Shown here: positions 18,748 through 27,935 of the stretch, one piece after another
How the letters are laid out: each line of letters opens with the position of its first letter
How positions within the stretch are numbered: position 1 is the stretch's first letter
Source of the DNA: JBOFFC01 sp051648405
GTDB taxonomy: Bacteria > Planctomycetota > Planctomycetia > Pirellulales > Lacipirellulaceae
Length of the DNA stretch: 64,000 nt
NCBI GenBank assembly: GCA_051648405.1
Contig: JBOFFC010000029.1
Location: 10,673-74,672, forward strand
Direction of reading: 5' to 3'
Program-made: the position numbers and the translations under genes
The notes under the pieces: generated by a model
What the model was told of the DNA's origin: nothing
Database searches by the model: none
Seen by the model: the letters and a program-made list of their open reading frames with translations, nothing else

Positions 18748-19155
18748 GTGCGCTACGCCCTGCTCCGCCACGACTGCCCGGCCGACTACCGCGACGGTCC
18801 CCACTGGGACCTGATGATCGAGCGCCCCGGACTCGCGATTGACCACCGCCTCGCGACGTGGTCGCTGCTCGCGCTCCCCGCGGAGTGGCTTCGACTGCTG
18901 CGTCGCGAGGGCGCTGCGTCGGACGACGCCGTCGAGTGCGTTCGCCTCGCCGACCACCGCGCGGCGTACCTCGACTACGAGGGGCCGCTCAGCGGCGACC
19001 GCGGGAACGTTGCTCGCTGGGCCGGCGGCGAGTGCCGCGTCGTCGAGTCGAGCGACACGCGTTGGCGTGTCGAACTGCTCGCGCCGAGTCCGCTCGCGGC
19101 GGTCGTCACGCTGACGCACGCGGCAGGCGAGCGCTGGCGCCTCGAACGGTCGTAG
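18748..19155 (+). CDS. stand-alone LigD 3'-phosphoesterase-like domain protein
   Basis: A 135-residue protein from GTG 18748 (VRYALLRHDCPADYRDGP). The motif His-x10-His-Trp-Asp (RHD...PHWDLMIE) resembles the catalytic His/His/Asp cluster of the 3'-phosphoesterase domain of bacterial DNA ligase D, which trims 3' ends during end joining. In this protein the domain stands alone, with no ligase or polymerase partner in the window. The later TWSL and LDYEGPLSGDRG segments also fit the family. Activity is inferred. The upstream intergenic bases look non-coding. Confidence 0.68.
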   Translation: MRYALLRHDCPADYRDGPHWDLMIERPGLAIDHRLATWSLLALPAEWLRLLRREGAASDDAVECVRLADHRAAYLDYEGPLSGDRGNVARWAGGECRVVESSDTRWRVELLAPSPLAAVVTLTHAAGERWRLERS

Positions 19156-19445
19156 CTTAGCGCTCGAAGCGAGTCACGGCGTGTCGCCGCGTTCGTGCTA
19201 GCACGCAACCCGACCTGCGCGGCTGGGCAACCCAGCGTGCCGCGGAGATCGGCACAAACGGCGTCGTCCCGCCAAGGCCGATGACTTGGGTAGACGCTCG
19301 GCAGGCGGAAATCCGCCGGGATGGCGGCGGCATCGCTGCTGGCGCCGAGCGGGATGGCTGCGTTCTTCCCCCTTCTTTGGTGCGCGTCGTCGCGGGCCTT
19401 CGCCGACGAACGGACACGACGACGCTCGGTGACACGGAGGTCACA

Positions 19446-20456
19446 ATGAGGCGGACTCGATTCTTGATCGCCCTGGTGGCGGTCGGCATGGGCTCGGCCC
19501 GTGCGTCGCTGGCGAACACGGACGACGTCTACTTCGCCGCGACAAGCGGCGACGTGGGGGTCGTCGAGCAAGTCTCCCACGGCGCGCTGACGCCGATGGA
19601 ACTGCGGATGCGCGAGCTCGAAGCGCGCCTGGCGCAGGTCGAGCAGACGTCCGTCGAGCAGGCCGGCTGCCTCGACTCGATCGAGCGCGGCGAAGGTTGT
19701 TGCGAGCCCTCGTGCGGCGCCGGGGACGGCTGTTGTGACGCCGGCTGCTGCGACGCGTGCGCCGGCGGTTGCTGTGGCGGATGCTGCGACAGCGCGTGGC
19801 TCCACCCCTGCGCGGGGTGGAACTTCGACGCCCAACTGGTGTTCCTGCGTCAGCACGACTCCGAAACGGAGGACGGCGGACAGACGTTCGACACCGGCTC
19901 GCGTTACGCGCTGGGCCACACCAACGCCTGCGGCCACAGTTGGCGCGTGCGGTACTTCGAGTACGACACCGACATCGAGTTCAACTCCGCCAACACCGTT
20001 CCTTCGGACCACCAAGCGCTCGAGTACGTGGACTTCGAGCACGGGCGGCGGTTCGCGCTCGCGGGGGGCCTGAACGGCGAGTTCACCGCCGGCCTCCGCT
20101 GGGCCAGCTTCCGCGAGAGCGACGACATTTTCTACGACGACTCGATCGGCCCGGTGCTCGGGCTGACGCTGCGCGGGTTCTCGATCGGCAAGTGGCAGTC
20201 GTACGCCCTGGCCCGGTACTCGATGCAGTTCGGCAGCCCGACCTCGGTGTCGGGTAGCACGGTGAATGACGAGGAGTTCGGCACGTTCAACATCACCGAG
20301 GTCCAACTCGGCGTCGAGCGCCCGCTCTGCGTGCTCGGTTGCGACGGGTTCGTCCGCGGCATGTTCGAGACGCAGTACTGGTCCGGCCCTGCGCAAGACG
20401 ACACGCAGGACATCGGCCTCGTGGGCCTCGGCTTCGCGCTCGGCGTGAACCTCTGA
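19446..20456 (+). CDS. outer-membrane beta-barrel candidate with Cys-rich linker
   Basis: 336 residues; ATG at 19446 has a clear GGAGG eight bases upstream. A signal peptide (FLIALVAVGMGSARASLA) is followed by a short coiled coil (LRMRELEARLAQVEQ, about 50-65), then 12 cysteines in about 33 residues (CC/C/CC clusters, about 85-118), then a long beta-rich region with alternating aromatic residues typical of a barrel. It resembles the planctomycete family of presumed porins with a coiled-coil/Cys-rich stalk. Cysteines may form a disulphide network or bind metal; this is inference. Confidence 0.68.
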   Translation: MRRTRFLIALVAVGMGSARASLANTDDVYFAATSGDVGVVEQVSHGALTPMELRMRELEARLAQVEQTSVEQAGCLDSIERGEGCCEPSCGAGDGCCDAGCCDACAGGCCGGCCDSAWLHPCAGWNFDAQLVFLRQHDSETEDGGQTFDTGSRYALGHTNACGHSWRVRYFEYDTDIEFNSANTVPSDHQALEYVDFEHGRRFALAGGLNGEFTAGLRWASFRESDDIFYDDSIGPVLGLTLRGFSIGKWQSYALARYSMQFGSPTSVSGSTVNDEEFGTFNITEVQLGVERPLCVLGCDGFVRGMFETQYWSGPAQDDTQDIGLVGLGFALGVNL

Positions 20457-20514
20457 AGTGACAACGACGCTTCGCGGGGCCCGGAGGGGGCTCGACGGGG
20501 TGCTGCCTGATCAC

Positions 20515-20548
20515 GCGGGGCTCCCGGACTTCGGTCCGGGGGCCCCGT
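20515..20548. terminator. strong UUCG-loop hairpin between convergent genes
   Basis: A stem of 13 pairs (GGGGCTCCCGGAC with GTCCGGGGGCCCC, two G-T pairs), extendable by one or two more, closes the very stable tetraloop TTCG at 20530-20533. It lies between the beta-barrel gene (plus) and the ketosynthase gene (minus), so it could stop transcription from both sides. No T-run follows. Confidence 0.7.
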
Positions 20549-20608
20549 GGTCGTTTGGGGGTTGCGTGATTGAGCACAGCGCGACGACACGTCGCGACTC
20601 GCACTCGT

Positions 20609-21886
20609 TCACGCGACGCGGCGCTGGGCCTCGGGCTTCACGCGCAGCGAAGCCCGCTCGCCACGCCCTTCCCAGCGCCTCAGCACCACCGCCGCCAGGT
20701 GCCCGCCGAAGGCCAGTGACAGCTTAAGGACGTGCTCGAGCTGGCGGTCGCGCCCGACCAGCGGCGTGCAGTCGAGGTCGCACGCCGGGTCGGGGTTCGT
20801 CAGGTTCAGCGTCGGCGGCGCGAAGCCGTCGCGCAGGCTCAGCGTGGCGAGCGCCAGCTCGGCGGCGCCCGCCGCGTTCACCAGGTGGCCGATGGCCGAC
20901 TTGTTGGCGACCACGCTGACGTCGTCGGCGGCGCGCCCCAGGGCGAGCCGCAACCCGCGCGACTCGGCGACGTCGTTCTGCTGCGTCCCCGTGCCGTGCG
21001 CGTTCACCAGTTGCACGTCCCGCGGCGCTAGCCGCGCCTTGGCGAGCGTCCTGCGGACGAGCTCGGGGATCGCCCCCGCGCCGTCGTCGATGCTCGTGAT
21101 GTGGTGCGGCGCGTTGAGCAGCGAGCCGGCGACGAACTCCGCGTAGATCGGCACGCGCCGCGCAAGGGCGTGCGACAACCGCTCGACGACCAGCAGCGCG
21201 CACCCCTCGCCCATCACGAAACCGCTCCGCGCGCTGTCGAACGGCCGCGACGCGCAGCGCGGGTCGTCCGCCGTCGCCAGCACACGCATGTTGTGGAAGC
21301 CGCTCGCCATCAGCGGGTGGATCGACTCGACCGCGCCGACTAGAGCCGCGTCGCACTGCCCGTCTTGGATCGCGCGCACCCCCTGCACCAGGGCCACCGT
21401 CCCCGAAGCGCACGCAGTCGCGTTCACAAGCCGCGGGCCGTGGAGGTGGAACTCGCGCCCGACTTGCGCACAGGCCGAGCTCGGCATCCACTGCTCCCAC
21501 CACGGCCAGTAGCCGGCCGGGACGTGCGCCGCGATCCCACGCGACTCGGCGACGTAGCCCAGGTCCCCCATGTGGCTGCCGATCAGGCAACCGATGGTCG
21601 AAGCCCGGGCGCGCTGCGCGTCGATTCCCGCGTCGGCAAGGGCCTCGGCCGCCGCGCGGCGGCACATCGGCAGGTGCTTGGTCTGCCCCGGGTAGTCGTC
21701 CGGCGGCAAATCGACCGTCGCGCCGATCATCCCCGCCGGGAGGTCGTCGCTCGGCGGTAGTTGGCGGACGCCGCTCTCGCCGCGCTGGAACGCGTCCCAA
21801 GTCCGCTCGCGCCCGACCCCCAGCGCCGTGACCAGGCCGACGCCGGTCACTACCACGCGGTCGTCGGTGTTGAGCGAGAGGATCAA
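20609..21886 (-). CDS. FabF-like beta-ketoacyl-ACP synthase II
   Basis: 425 residues from a TTG at 21886. The protein has the whole thiolase-like condensing-enzyme core: VVVTGVGLVTALG at the start, nucleophile Cys in NATACASGTV (about residue 160), His in NAHGTGTQQND (near 300) and the second His in KSAIGHLVNAAGA (near 335). It elongates acyl-ACP in fatty acid or related lipid synthesis. Several features (GSHMGDLGYV, PAGYWPWWEQW) differ from housekeeping FabF, so a specialised ketosynthase is possible. No acyl carrier or reductase gene is adjacent. Confidence 0.85.
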   Translation of the reverse strand: MILSLNTDDRVVVTGVGLVTALGVGRERTWDAFQRGESGVRQLPPSDDLPAGMIGATVDLPPDDYPGQTKHLPMCRRAAAEALADAGIDAQRARASTIGCLIGSHMGDLGYVAESRGIAAHVPAGYWPWWEQWMPSSACAQVGREFHLHGPRLVNATACASGTVALVQGVRAIQDGQCDAALVGAVESIHPLMASGFHNMRVLATADDPRCASRPFDSARSGFVMGEGCALLVVERLSHALARRVPIYAEFVAGSLLNAPHHITSIDDGAGAIPELVRRTLAKARLAPRDVQLVNAHGTGTQQNDVAESRGLRLALGRAADDVSVVANKSAIGHLVNAAGAAELALATLSLRDGFAPPTLNLTNPDPACDLDCTPLVGRDRQLEHVLKLSLAFGGHLAAVVLRRWEGRGERASLRVKPEAQRRVA

Positions 21887-22060
21887 ACGCGTAAAGGCAC
21901 GGTGCGCAGGGGGGAGGGAACGACGGGCCGGTGGTTTAGCCGAAGGGACGAACCGAAGCGATAGCAGTCACTGCTGGCGCCGCGGAAGTCTCACGCAGAA
22001 ACGCAAACACGCAGGGAGGCCCCTCCCCTGAGCCGGGAGGCGCAAGCCCACGGAGCCGTA

Positions 22061-22153
22061 GGCGAGCCGCCGACGTAAGTCGTCGGAGTGGTAGCACGAG
22101 GGTTGAGTCACCCGCGCTTCCAAGACTCCGCCGGCTGGCGCCGCCGGCTCGCC
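22061..22153. repeat. 93-base inverted-repeat element (family D), copy 1
   Basis: A 29-base arm (22061-22089, starting GGCGAGCCG and ending CGGAGT) and its inverted, diverged counterpart (22125-22153) flank 35 bases. The left arm also contains its own small hairpin (CCGACG/CGTCGG, 22070-22086). It sits in the 410-base gene-free gap 21887-22296, which otherwise shows only a GGGAGGCGCAAGCCC-type word at 22036. A second copy with the same 29-35-29 layout is at 30372-30464. Confidence 0.85.
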
Positions 22154-22296
22154 TGCGAGCGGTCGATCGCGCCGCACCCCCCGTTTGAGGACGGACCGCA
22201 ACGCCGATTTTGGTAGCGCCTCGCCGAAGCGCCATCGGGTACGATCCGGCGCCTCGCGGCCCGAAGATCGCCCACCCGCTCGACCAGGCTTCGCCC

Positions 22297-25200
22297 ATGC
22301 CCCGCCGACGCAAGACCGACCACCCCACGCATCGCAAGCTCCGCGTCGAGCGACTCGAAGACCGCGCGATGCTCGCGGGGGAATTGGAGTTGGTGCGGGA
22401 CATGAACTCGACACCTCTAAGCAGCGCCCCCTCCTACGTCACTGCAGTCGGGGGGATCGTCTACTTCGCTGCTAACGATGGCATAAGTGGCAGCGAGCTC
22501 TGGAGAAGCGACGGCACCCACGCAGGAACCGTCCGCGTCAAGGACATTGTACGCGGATCTGCCAGCTCCACTCCGACCGATCTCACGGACGTGGCGGGTA
22601 CACTTTTCTTCATCGCCTACGACGGCGTTTCAAACCGGTCTCTCTGGAAGAGCGACGGAACAGACGCGGGAACTGTCCGCGTCAAGGACGTCAGCCAATG
22701 GAACAACGGATCTCAACCCGGCCGTCTTACTAACGTAGCCGGAACGCTCTACTTCGCTGCTAACGACGCTGGCGGTCGCGAACTGTGGAAGAGCGACGGC
22801 ACCGAGTCCGGCACTGTCCGCGTCAAGGACATCGCATCGGGGGTAGTCGCGGGCAGCTTCCCCTTGTCATCGGACCCACGCCACCTAACAAACGTAGGTG
22901 GGAAGCTCTTCTTTTCGGCAAATGACGGCGTAAGCGGAGTTGAGCTCTGGACAAGCGATGGCACGGAATCCGGTACCGTTCGCGTCAAGGATATACGACC
23001 GGGCTTATATACCACTCATCCCACTCCGCGCAGCTCATTCCTCGACAGCTTTACCGATGTGAGCGGAACACTCTACTTTACCGCCAACGACGGGGTGACG
23101 GGATCAGAGCTCTGGAGAAGCGACGGCACGGAATCCGGAACCGTCCGCGTGAAAGACGTGAACCCCGGCTCCAGTGACTCCAACCTGCGCCAACTGCTGA
23201 ATGTTGGGGGCACGCTGTACTTCGCTGCGAACCACGGAGGCGCTGGCTATGAGTTGTGGAAGAGCGACGGCACCGAGGGTGGCACGGTCCAAGTGACTGA
23301 CGCCTTCGCGGTGTCGCGAATGCATCTCAGCGACCTAGTCAACGCAGGTGGGGTGCTCTACTTCATAACTCTCGACGGTGCGAGAAGAAATGCGATTTGG
23401 AGGAGCGACGGCACCGCGGAGGGTACTGAGCGAGTGACTTCATCAAGTTGGGCATTCGCCAGCTCGCTGACGACCGCTTCGGGCACACTCTATTTCACCG
23501 CCAACGACGGCCTGAGCGGCTACGAGCTCTGGAAGTCGGATGGAACCGAAGCGGGCACTACTCTCGTGAAGGATGTCCGTCCAAGGACGCTCGATGCGTC
23601 ACCAAGTTACCTCACGAACGTGGGTGGGGCGCTCTATTTCACTGCCAACGATGCCGTCAGCGGAGCAGAGCTTTGGAAGAGCGACGGCACCAGGGCGGGC
23701 ACTGCTATCGTCAAGGACATTCTCCCGGGCGCCAACGGCCCGCCTCCGAGCAACCTGACGAACGTGAACGGGACGCTCTACTTTACCGCCAACGACGGCC
23801 TGAGCGGCGTCGAACTCTGGAAGAGCGACGGCACTGCCGCCGGCACCATTCGCGTCAAGGACATCTACGCAGGCGCGAGAGGGTCCTATCCCCGCAATCT
23901 GACAAAGGTGCAGGGACTTCTGTACTTTTCCGCTAACGACGACGTGAGCGGCCGCGAGCTCTGGAAGAGCGATGGCACTGAGATCGGCACCGTTCGTGTC
24001 AAAGACGTAGCGCCGGGATTTTCATACTTCTATCCTCGCGACCTTGCGGAGGTGGGAGGGACGCTGTTTTTTGTAGCGAGCGACTACCAAAGCGGCGGCG
24101 AGCTCTGGAAGAGCGATGGCACCGAGATCGGGACCGTTCGCGTCAAGGACATAAATGTCGGCGTCGGCGGATCTAGCCCCGCATACCTGACCAATGTCAA
24201 TGGTGCTCTTTTCTTTTCCGCTGACGACGGCCCTCGCGGCCGTGAGCTCTGGAAGAGCGACGGGACGGAAGCCGGAACCGTACTCGTCAAGAACATCCGT
24301 TCATTTCCCTACAGTGCAGCACGCTCTGATCCGCAGTCGCTTACGAACCTTGCAGGTACGCTGTACTTCACCGCCATCGAGCTCTACGTGTCTCCGGGCT
24401 CCCAGACGGTCTGGAGGAGCGACGGCACCGAGTCCGGCACGGTTCGCGTCAAGAACACCGGATCCACCGGGCTCGATTCGCGGCACTTAACAGGCGTGGG
24501 CGGTCACCTCTACTTCACTGCCAACAGGTCTCAGAGCAGCTCAAGTGATCTCTGGCGAAGTGACGGCACCGACGTAGGAACTGTGCCCATAAAGGAGTTC
24601 CGCTCAGGCAACTACAGTACTTCATTCGTAGCACTCCGGATTCTGACGAACGTTGGAGGGACGCTGTACTTCGCTGACACAAGCCGCACGGGGGACTCGG
24701 AGCTCTGGAAGAGTGATGGCACCGATGCGACCACAATCCCCGTGCGCTTTCGAGACGGCACCCAGGTTCAGAACCCGCGATCAATCGTGCCCGCAGGCGA
24801 TCGCGTGTTCGTAGTCGGAAGCCGCCACGACGCCGGCGAAGAGCTCTTCTCCCAAGTCCTCATCGACCCCCCAGCGGTCGCCGGCGACTTCGACCGCAAC
24901 GGCCTGATCGACCAGCTCGACTACGCCGTTTGGGTTGCAGACTACGGCTCGGGGACGCGGCTCCGCGCCGACGGCAACGCCGACGGCGTCGTCAACGCGG
25001 CCGACTACACGGTGTGGCGCGACAACTTCGTGGACGACGACCACGCCGACACGGCGACCGGCGCGACCCCGATCGCGCTCGGCAGCACGACGACTGGCCG
25101 GATCGGTTCCCCGAGTGACAGCGACTGGTTCTCGTTCGCGGTGGTCGCGGGGACGAAGTTGCGAATCCAGACGCTCCCCGGGGGGACCCTCGCCGACACT

Positions 25201-25857
25201 AGCCTTACGCTCGTCGGGACCGACGGCGTCACGCAACTGGCGTTCAACGACAACGCCGGCGCGCTGAATCGACTCTCGCAGGTCGCTTGGACGGCTCCCG
25301 CCAGCGGGACGTACTTCGTCGCCGTGCGCGGCGTCGGGGGGAACACGGGGACTTACACACTCCTGCTGTCGGACGACCACGCCAACTCGTCGGTCGGCGC
25401 GACTTCGGTTGTCGTGTCCAGCACCAACGGCGGGTTGATCGGCCCCGGGGGCGACAGCGACTGGTTCTCGTTCGCGGCGGTCGCGGGGACGATCTACCGA
25501 CTCCACACGCTCCCCGGGGGGACCCTCGCCGACACGACCCTGACCCTGGTCGGCGCCGACGGCGTGACGCAGGTCGCGTTCAACGACGACTGGCCGGGAC
25601 GCCTCTCGCTGCTCATCTGGACCGCCCCCACAAGTGGGACGTACTTCCTCACCGTGCTCGGCGCCGGGGCGAACACCGGGACCTACTCGCTCGCCGTCGT
25701 GCGGCTCGCGTCGCGCAGCGCCACGTCGAACGGCGAGGACGCCCCGTCGGAAGCCGACCCCCAATGGATCGCTCCCCTCGATGAGGCGTTCGCAGCGCTC
25801 GCCCCCGCGAAGAACGCGCGGACAAGGTTCACGCCGGCCGTTCGCGGACGGCTCTGA
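22297..25857 (+). CDS. giant secreted ELWxxDGT-repeat protein with dockerin-like and PPC domains
   Basis: 1186 residues from ATG 22297. The N-terminus (RRRKTDHPTHRKLRVERLEDR then AMLAG) is the planctomycete exported-protein signature in place of a normal signal peptide. Sixteen ELWxSDGT repeats follow, about 47-50 residues apart, up to residue 820; the motif is usually linked to beta-propeller-like surface proteins. Next is a dockerin type I-like calcium region (DFDRNGLIDQLDYAVW and ADGNADGVVNAADYTVW, about 865-910), then two PPC-type beta domains (DSDWFSFAVVAGTKLRIQTL and its near-copy). A large cell-surface adhesin or scaffold component is likely; no enzyme motif is seen. Confidence 0.88.
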   Translation: MPRRRKTDHPTHRKLRVERLEDRAMLAGELELVRDMNSTPLSSAPSYVTAVGGIVYFAANDGISGSELWRSDGTHAGTVRVKDIVRGSASSTPTDLTDVAGTLFFIAYDGVSNRSLWKSDGTDAGTVRVKDVSQWNNGSQPGRLTNVAGTLYFAANDAGGRELWKSDGTESGTVRVKDIASGVVAGSFPLSSDPRHLTNVGGKLFFSANDGVSGVELWTSDGTESGTVRVKDIRPGLYTTHPTPRSSFLDSFTDVSGTLYFTANDGVTGSELWRSDGTESGTVRVKDVNPGSSDSNLRQLLNVGGTLYFAANHGGAGYELWKSDGTEGGTVQVTDAFAVSRMHLSDLVNAGGVLYFITLDGARRNAIWRSDGTAEGTERVTSSSWAFASSLTTASGTLYFTANDGLSGYELWKSDGTEAGTTLVKDVRPRTLDASPSYLTNVGGALYFTANDAVSGAELWKSDGTRAGTAIVKDILPGANGPPPSNLTNVNGTLYFTANDGLSGVELWKSDGTAAGTIRVKDIYAGARGSYPRNLTKVQGLLYFSANDDVSGRELWKSDGTEIGTVRVKDVAPGFSYFYPRDLAEVGGTLFFVASDYQSGGELWKSDGTEIGTVRVKDINVGVGGSSPAYLTNVNGALFFSADDGPRGRELWKSDGTEAGTVLVKNIRSFPYSAARSDPQSLTNLAGTLYFTAIELYVSPGSQTVWRSDGTESGTVRVKNTGSTGLDSRHLTGVGGHLYFTANRSQSSSSDLWRSDGTDVGTVPIKEFRSGNYSTSFVALRILTNVGGTLYFADTSRTGDSELWKSDGTDATTIPVRFRDGTQVQNPRSIVPAGDRVFVVGSRHDAGEELFSQVLIDPPAVAGDFDRNGLIDQLDYAVWVADYGSGTRLRADGNADGVVNAADYTVWRDNFVDDDHADTATGATPIALGSTTTGRIGSPSDSDWFSFAVVAGTKLRIQTLPGGTLADTSLTLVGTDGVTQLAFNDNAGALNRLSQVAWTAPASGTYFVAVRGVGGNTGTYTLLLSDDHANSSVGATSVVVSSTNGGLIGPGGDSDWFSFAAVAGTIYRLHTLPGGTLADTTLTLVGADGVTQVAFNDDWPGRLSLLIWTAPTSGTYFLTVLGAGANTGTYSLAVVRLASRSATSNGEDAPSEADPQWIAPLDEAFAALAPAKNARTRFTPAVRGRL

Positions 25858-25875
25858 CAAACAGGAGAAAAACCA

Positions 25876-26010
25876 GCCGCCGATGCACGCAGATCAACGC
25901 CGATGAAGAAGTCGGGAAGCAAAGCCCCCTCCCTTCGCTGACCTGCGTCCCTCCGCGCGCATCGGCGGCCAATCCCGTCCTTCGCGCTTCTTCGCGCGGA
26001 TTCGCGGTTT
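25876..26010. repeat. mixed intergenic repeat words (family E) after the ELWxxDGT gene
   Basis: 25876-25910 (words CCGCCGATGCACGCAGATC and AACGCCGATGAAG), an opposing CTGCGTCCCTCCGCGCGCAT at 25943-25962, and 25981-26010 with repeated TTCGCGC/GATTCGCGG words. These are the short 'word' repeats often scattered in planctomycete and other environmental genomes. No coding potential is seen between 25858 and 26089. Confidence 0.6.
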
Positions 26011-26089
26011 CGCCGTCTCCGGTCGCTTCCTTGACGGTCGCGGCACGGGGGGCCACTCGCTAGCGTCAGCCTGCCATGAAGAAGAGAAA

Positions 26090-26161
26090 AGCGGGCGAAG
26101 GGGTTCGAACCCTCGACATCCAGCTTGGGAAGCTAGCGCTCTACCACTGAGCTACGCCCGC
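26090..26161 (-). tRNA. tRNA-Gly (anticodon CCC)
   Basis: The reverse strand gives acceptor stem GCGGGCG/CGCCCGC with discriminator T, a D arm AGCTCAGTGGTAGAGC, an anticodon loop TTCCCAA carrying CCC, and a T arm with GGGTTCGAACCCC. U73 and the CCC anticodon indicate glycine. The 3' CCA is not encoded; 72 nt. Confidence 0.95.
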
Positions 26162-26308
26162 AGCGGCCTCTAGCATAGCGCGGCGGGGGGCGGCCGGCAA
26201 CGGGCGGGCCCGGGGCGGGGGGGAGGTGCTGGCGTGCGGGTCGCGGCGCCCCGCGGGGGGAGCTTGCCGTTCCGGCGTTCGGGGAGGGTCTGTACCCTTC
26301 GCCGCGCC

Positions 26309-27871
26309 ATGAAAACGCAACTTCTCGCACTCCTCGCCACGATCGTCCTGCAACCCGCGTTCGCGGCGGGGGGGGGTGGTCCGACGGTTGTCGTCGTCTG
26401 CCCTCGGGAGCTTGCGCAGGGGCTCGACCAGTGGCGCGCCTACCGACAACGGCAGGGGGTTCGCGTAGACCTCGTCGAACCACGCCGCGACCCGCCGACG
26501 ACGGCTGCCGCGGTACGCCAAACGTTCGACAGGCTCGACGCCGAGCCGGACCAACCCGCCTCTGCGCGGCGGTTCGTGTTGCTCGTCGGCGACGCCTCGG
26601 CGAGCGGTGTGCAGCCCTTCTTTCAGCGCGCCGAAGTCGTTCAGCATTACGGCCCCGAGGGGTGGCTGGCGACCGATCATCCTTACGGCGAGTTGTCCGG
26701 CGACGACGACGCCGCGGTGGGGCGGGTTCCGGTCGACAGCGTGGCCGAGCTGCGCTCGTACTTGGCGCGGGTCGTCGTCGCCGAGACGCGGCCGGCCTGC
26801 GCGGGGGACGCCGAGCTGCGGCTCGTGGCGGGGGTCGGCGGCTTCGGCGCGGTGATCGACGGCGCGATCGAAGCGGCGGCGACCTCGGCATTGACGACCA
26901 AGATCGACCCCGCCGTGCGGATCCGGCTGACGCGCGTCGCGCAGAGCGCGGACGACGAGGCTGTGGGGGAGGGGGCCATCGACGAGTTGGCCGACGGCCT
27001 CTCGACCCCCGCTTTCGCTTGGGCGTACCTAGGCCACGGGACGCGCGAAGCGCTCGTCCCCTCGATCGACTCCGACCCGGAGCGCTCGCCGTTGAGCGCC
27101 GCCGAGCGTCTGCTTGCGTCGCGGTCCGGCGCGGCGGCGCACGGCCCAAACGTGGCGATCCTGCTCGCTTGCTACGGGGCGGCCATCGACTCACCGAAGC
27201 CGTCGGTGGCCGAGCGGCTGATCGGGTACGAGTCGGGCCCGCTCGCCGTGATCGGGTCGACCCGCGTCTCGATGCCGCTGGGGAACGCGGTCCTCGGCTC
27301 GGCGATGCTCGCCGCGGCGAACGACTCGGCGACGGTCGGCGAGCTGCTGCGCGCCGCGCGGCGCACGGCGCTCTCCGGCTCGGGCGACGACTCCGTGGTC
27401 GGGGCGATGCGTCGTGTAGCGGCGAGTGTCGGCGGGGCGCCGGAAACGCTCGACGCCGAGGTCCGCGACCACGTCGCGATGGTCACGCTGCTGGGGGACC
27501 CGCTGCTGGCGCAGCGGCCGATGCCGCAGCCGATCGACGTTGTCGGACCGCCTGCGGCCACACCCACCGAAGCAGTCACCTTTGCATTCGACGCGCCGGC
27601 CGCCGGAGAGTGGCGGGCCGAGGTCCGTCGGGCCGGTCGTGCGAACGAGTCGGGACCGGCGCTCCGCGTCGCGACGGCGAAGGTCGATCGGGGGACGCGC
27701 GTCGAGGCGGCGATCGCGACCGACGGCGACGGCCGCTTCGCTCCGCTGCCGGCCGGGCGCTACGCCGTGCGAGTGGTGCTCACGACCGGGGCGCCCGCGC
27801 CGCTGGTTGGCTCGACGACCTTCCGCGTCGCGGCCCCGCAGGTCGCTTCCCGCGGGTCGAACGTTCGATAA
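26309..27871 (+). CDS. C25 (gingipain-like) cysteine peptidase family protein
   Basis: 520 residues from ATG 26309. A signal peptide (LLALLATIVLQPAFA) leads into a clan-CD, caspase-like fold. The catalytic pair is visible: His243 in WAYLGHGTRE and Cys288 in AILLACYGAAI, the typical HG and xAC motifs of peptidase family C25. GDDDAAVGRVPVDS (about 132-145) matches the conserved 'GRxP' region of the family. The last 100 residues are an Ig-like domain (FAFDAPAAGEWRAEV). A secreted or periplasmic Arg/Lys-directed protease is possible, but C25-type domains also serve as sortase-like processing enzymes. Confidence 0.8.
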   Translation: MKTQLLALLATIVLQPAFAAGGGGPTVVVVCPRELAQGLDQWRAYRQRQGVRVDLVEPRRDPPTTAAAVRQTFDRLDAEPDQPASARRFVLLVGDASASGVQPFFQRAEVVQHYGPEGWLATDHPYGELSGDDDAAVGRVPVDSVAELRSYLARVVVAETRPACAGDAELRLVAGVGGFGAVIDGAIEAAATSALTTKIDPAVRIRLTRVAQSADDEAVGEGAIDELADGLSTPAFAWAYLGHGTREALVPSIDSDPERSPLSAAERLLASRSGAAAHGPNVAILLACYGAAIDSPKPSVAERLIGYESGPLAVIGSTRVSMPLGNAVLGSAMLAAANDSATVGELLRAARRTALSGSGDDSVVGAMRRVAASVGGAPETLDAEVRDHVAMVTLLGDPLLAQRPMPQPIDVVGPPAATPTEAVTFAFDAPAAGEWRAEVRRAGRANESGPALRVATAKVDRGTRVEAAIATDGDGRFAPLPAGRYAVRVVLTTGAPAPLVGSTTFRVAAPQVASRGSNVR

Positions 27872-27935
27872 CGCGCCCGCGACGGCCCTCCGTTCGGCGC
27901 CGTGTCGGGCCTGCCTGCGACGCCGTGTCGGGTAG

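Noticed and set aside
22488..24750. Repetitive DNA at about 150-base intervals
   Set aside because: Explained by the ELWxSDGT coding repeats of the giant secreted protein.
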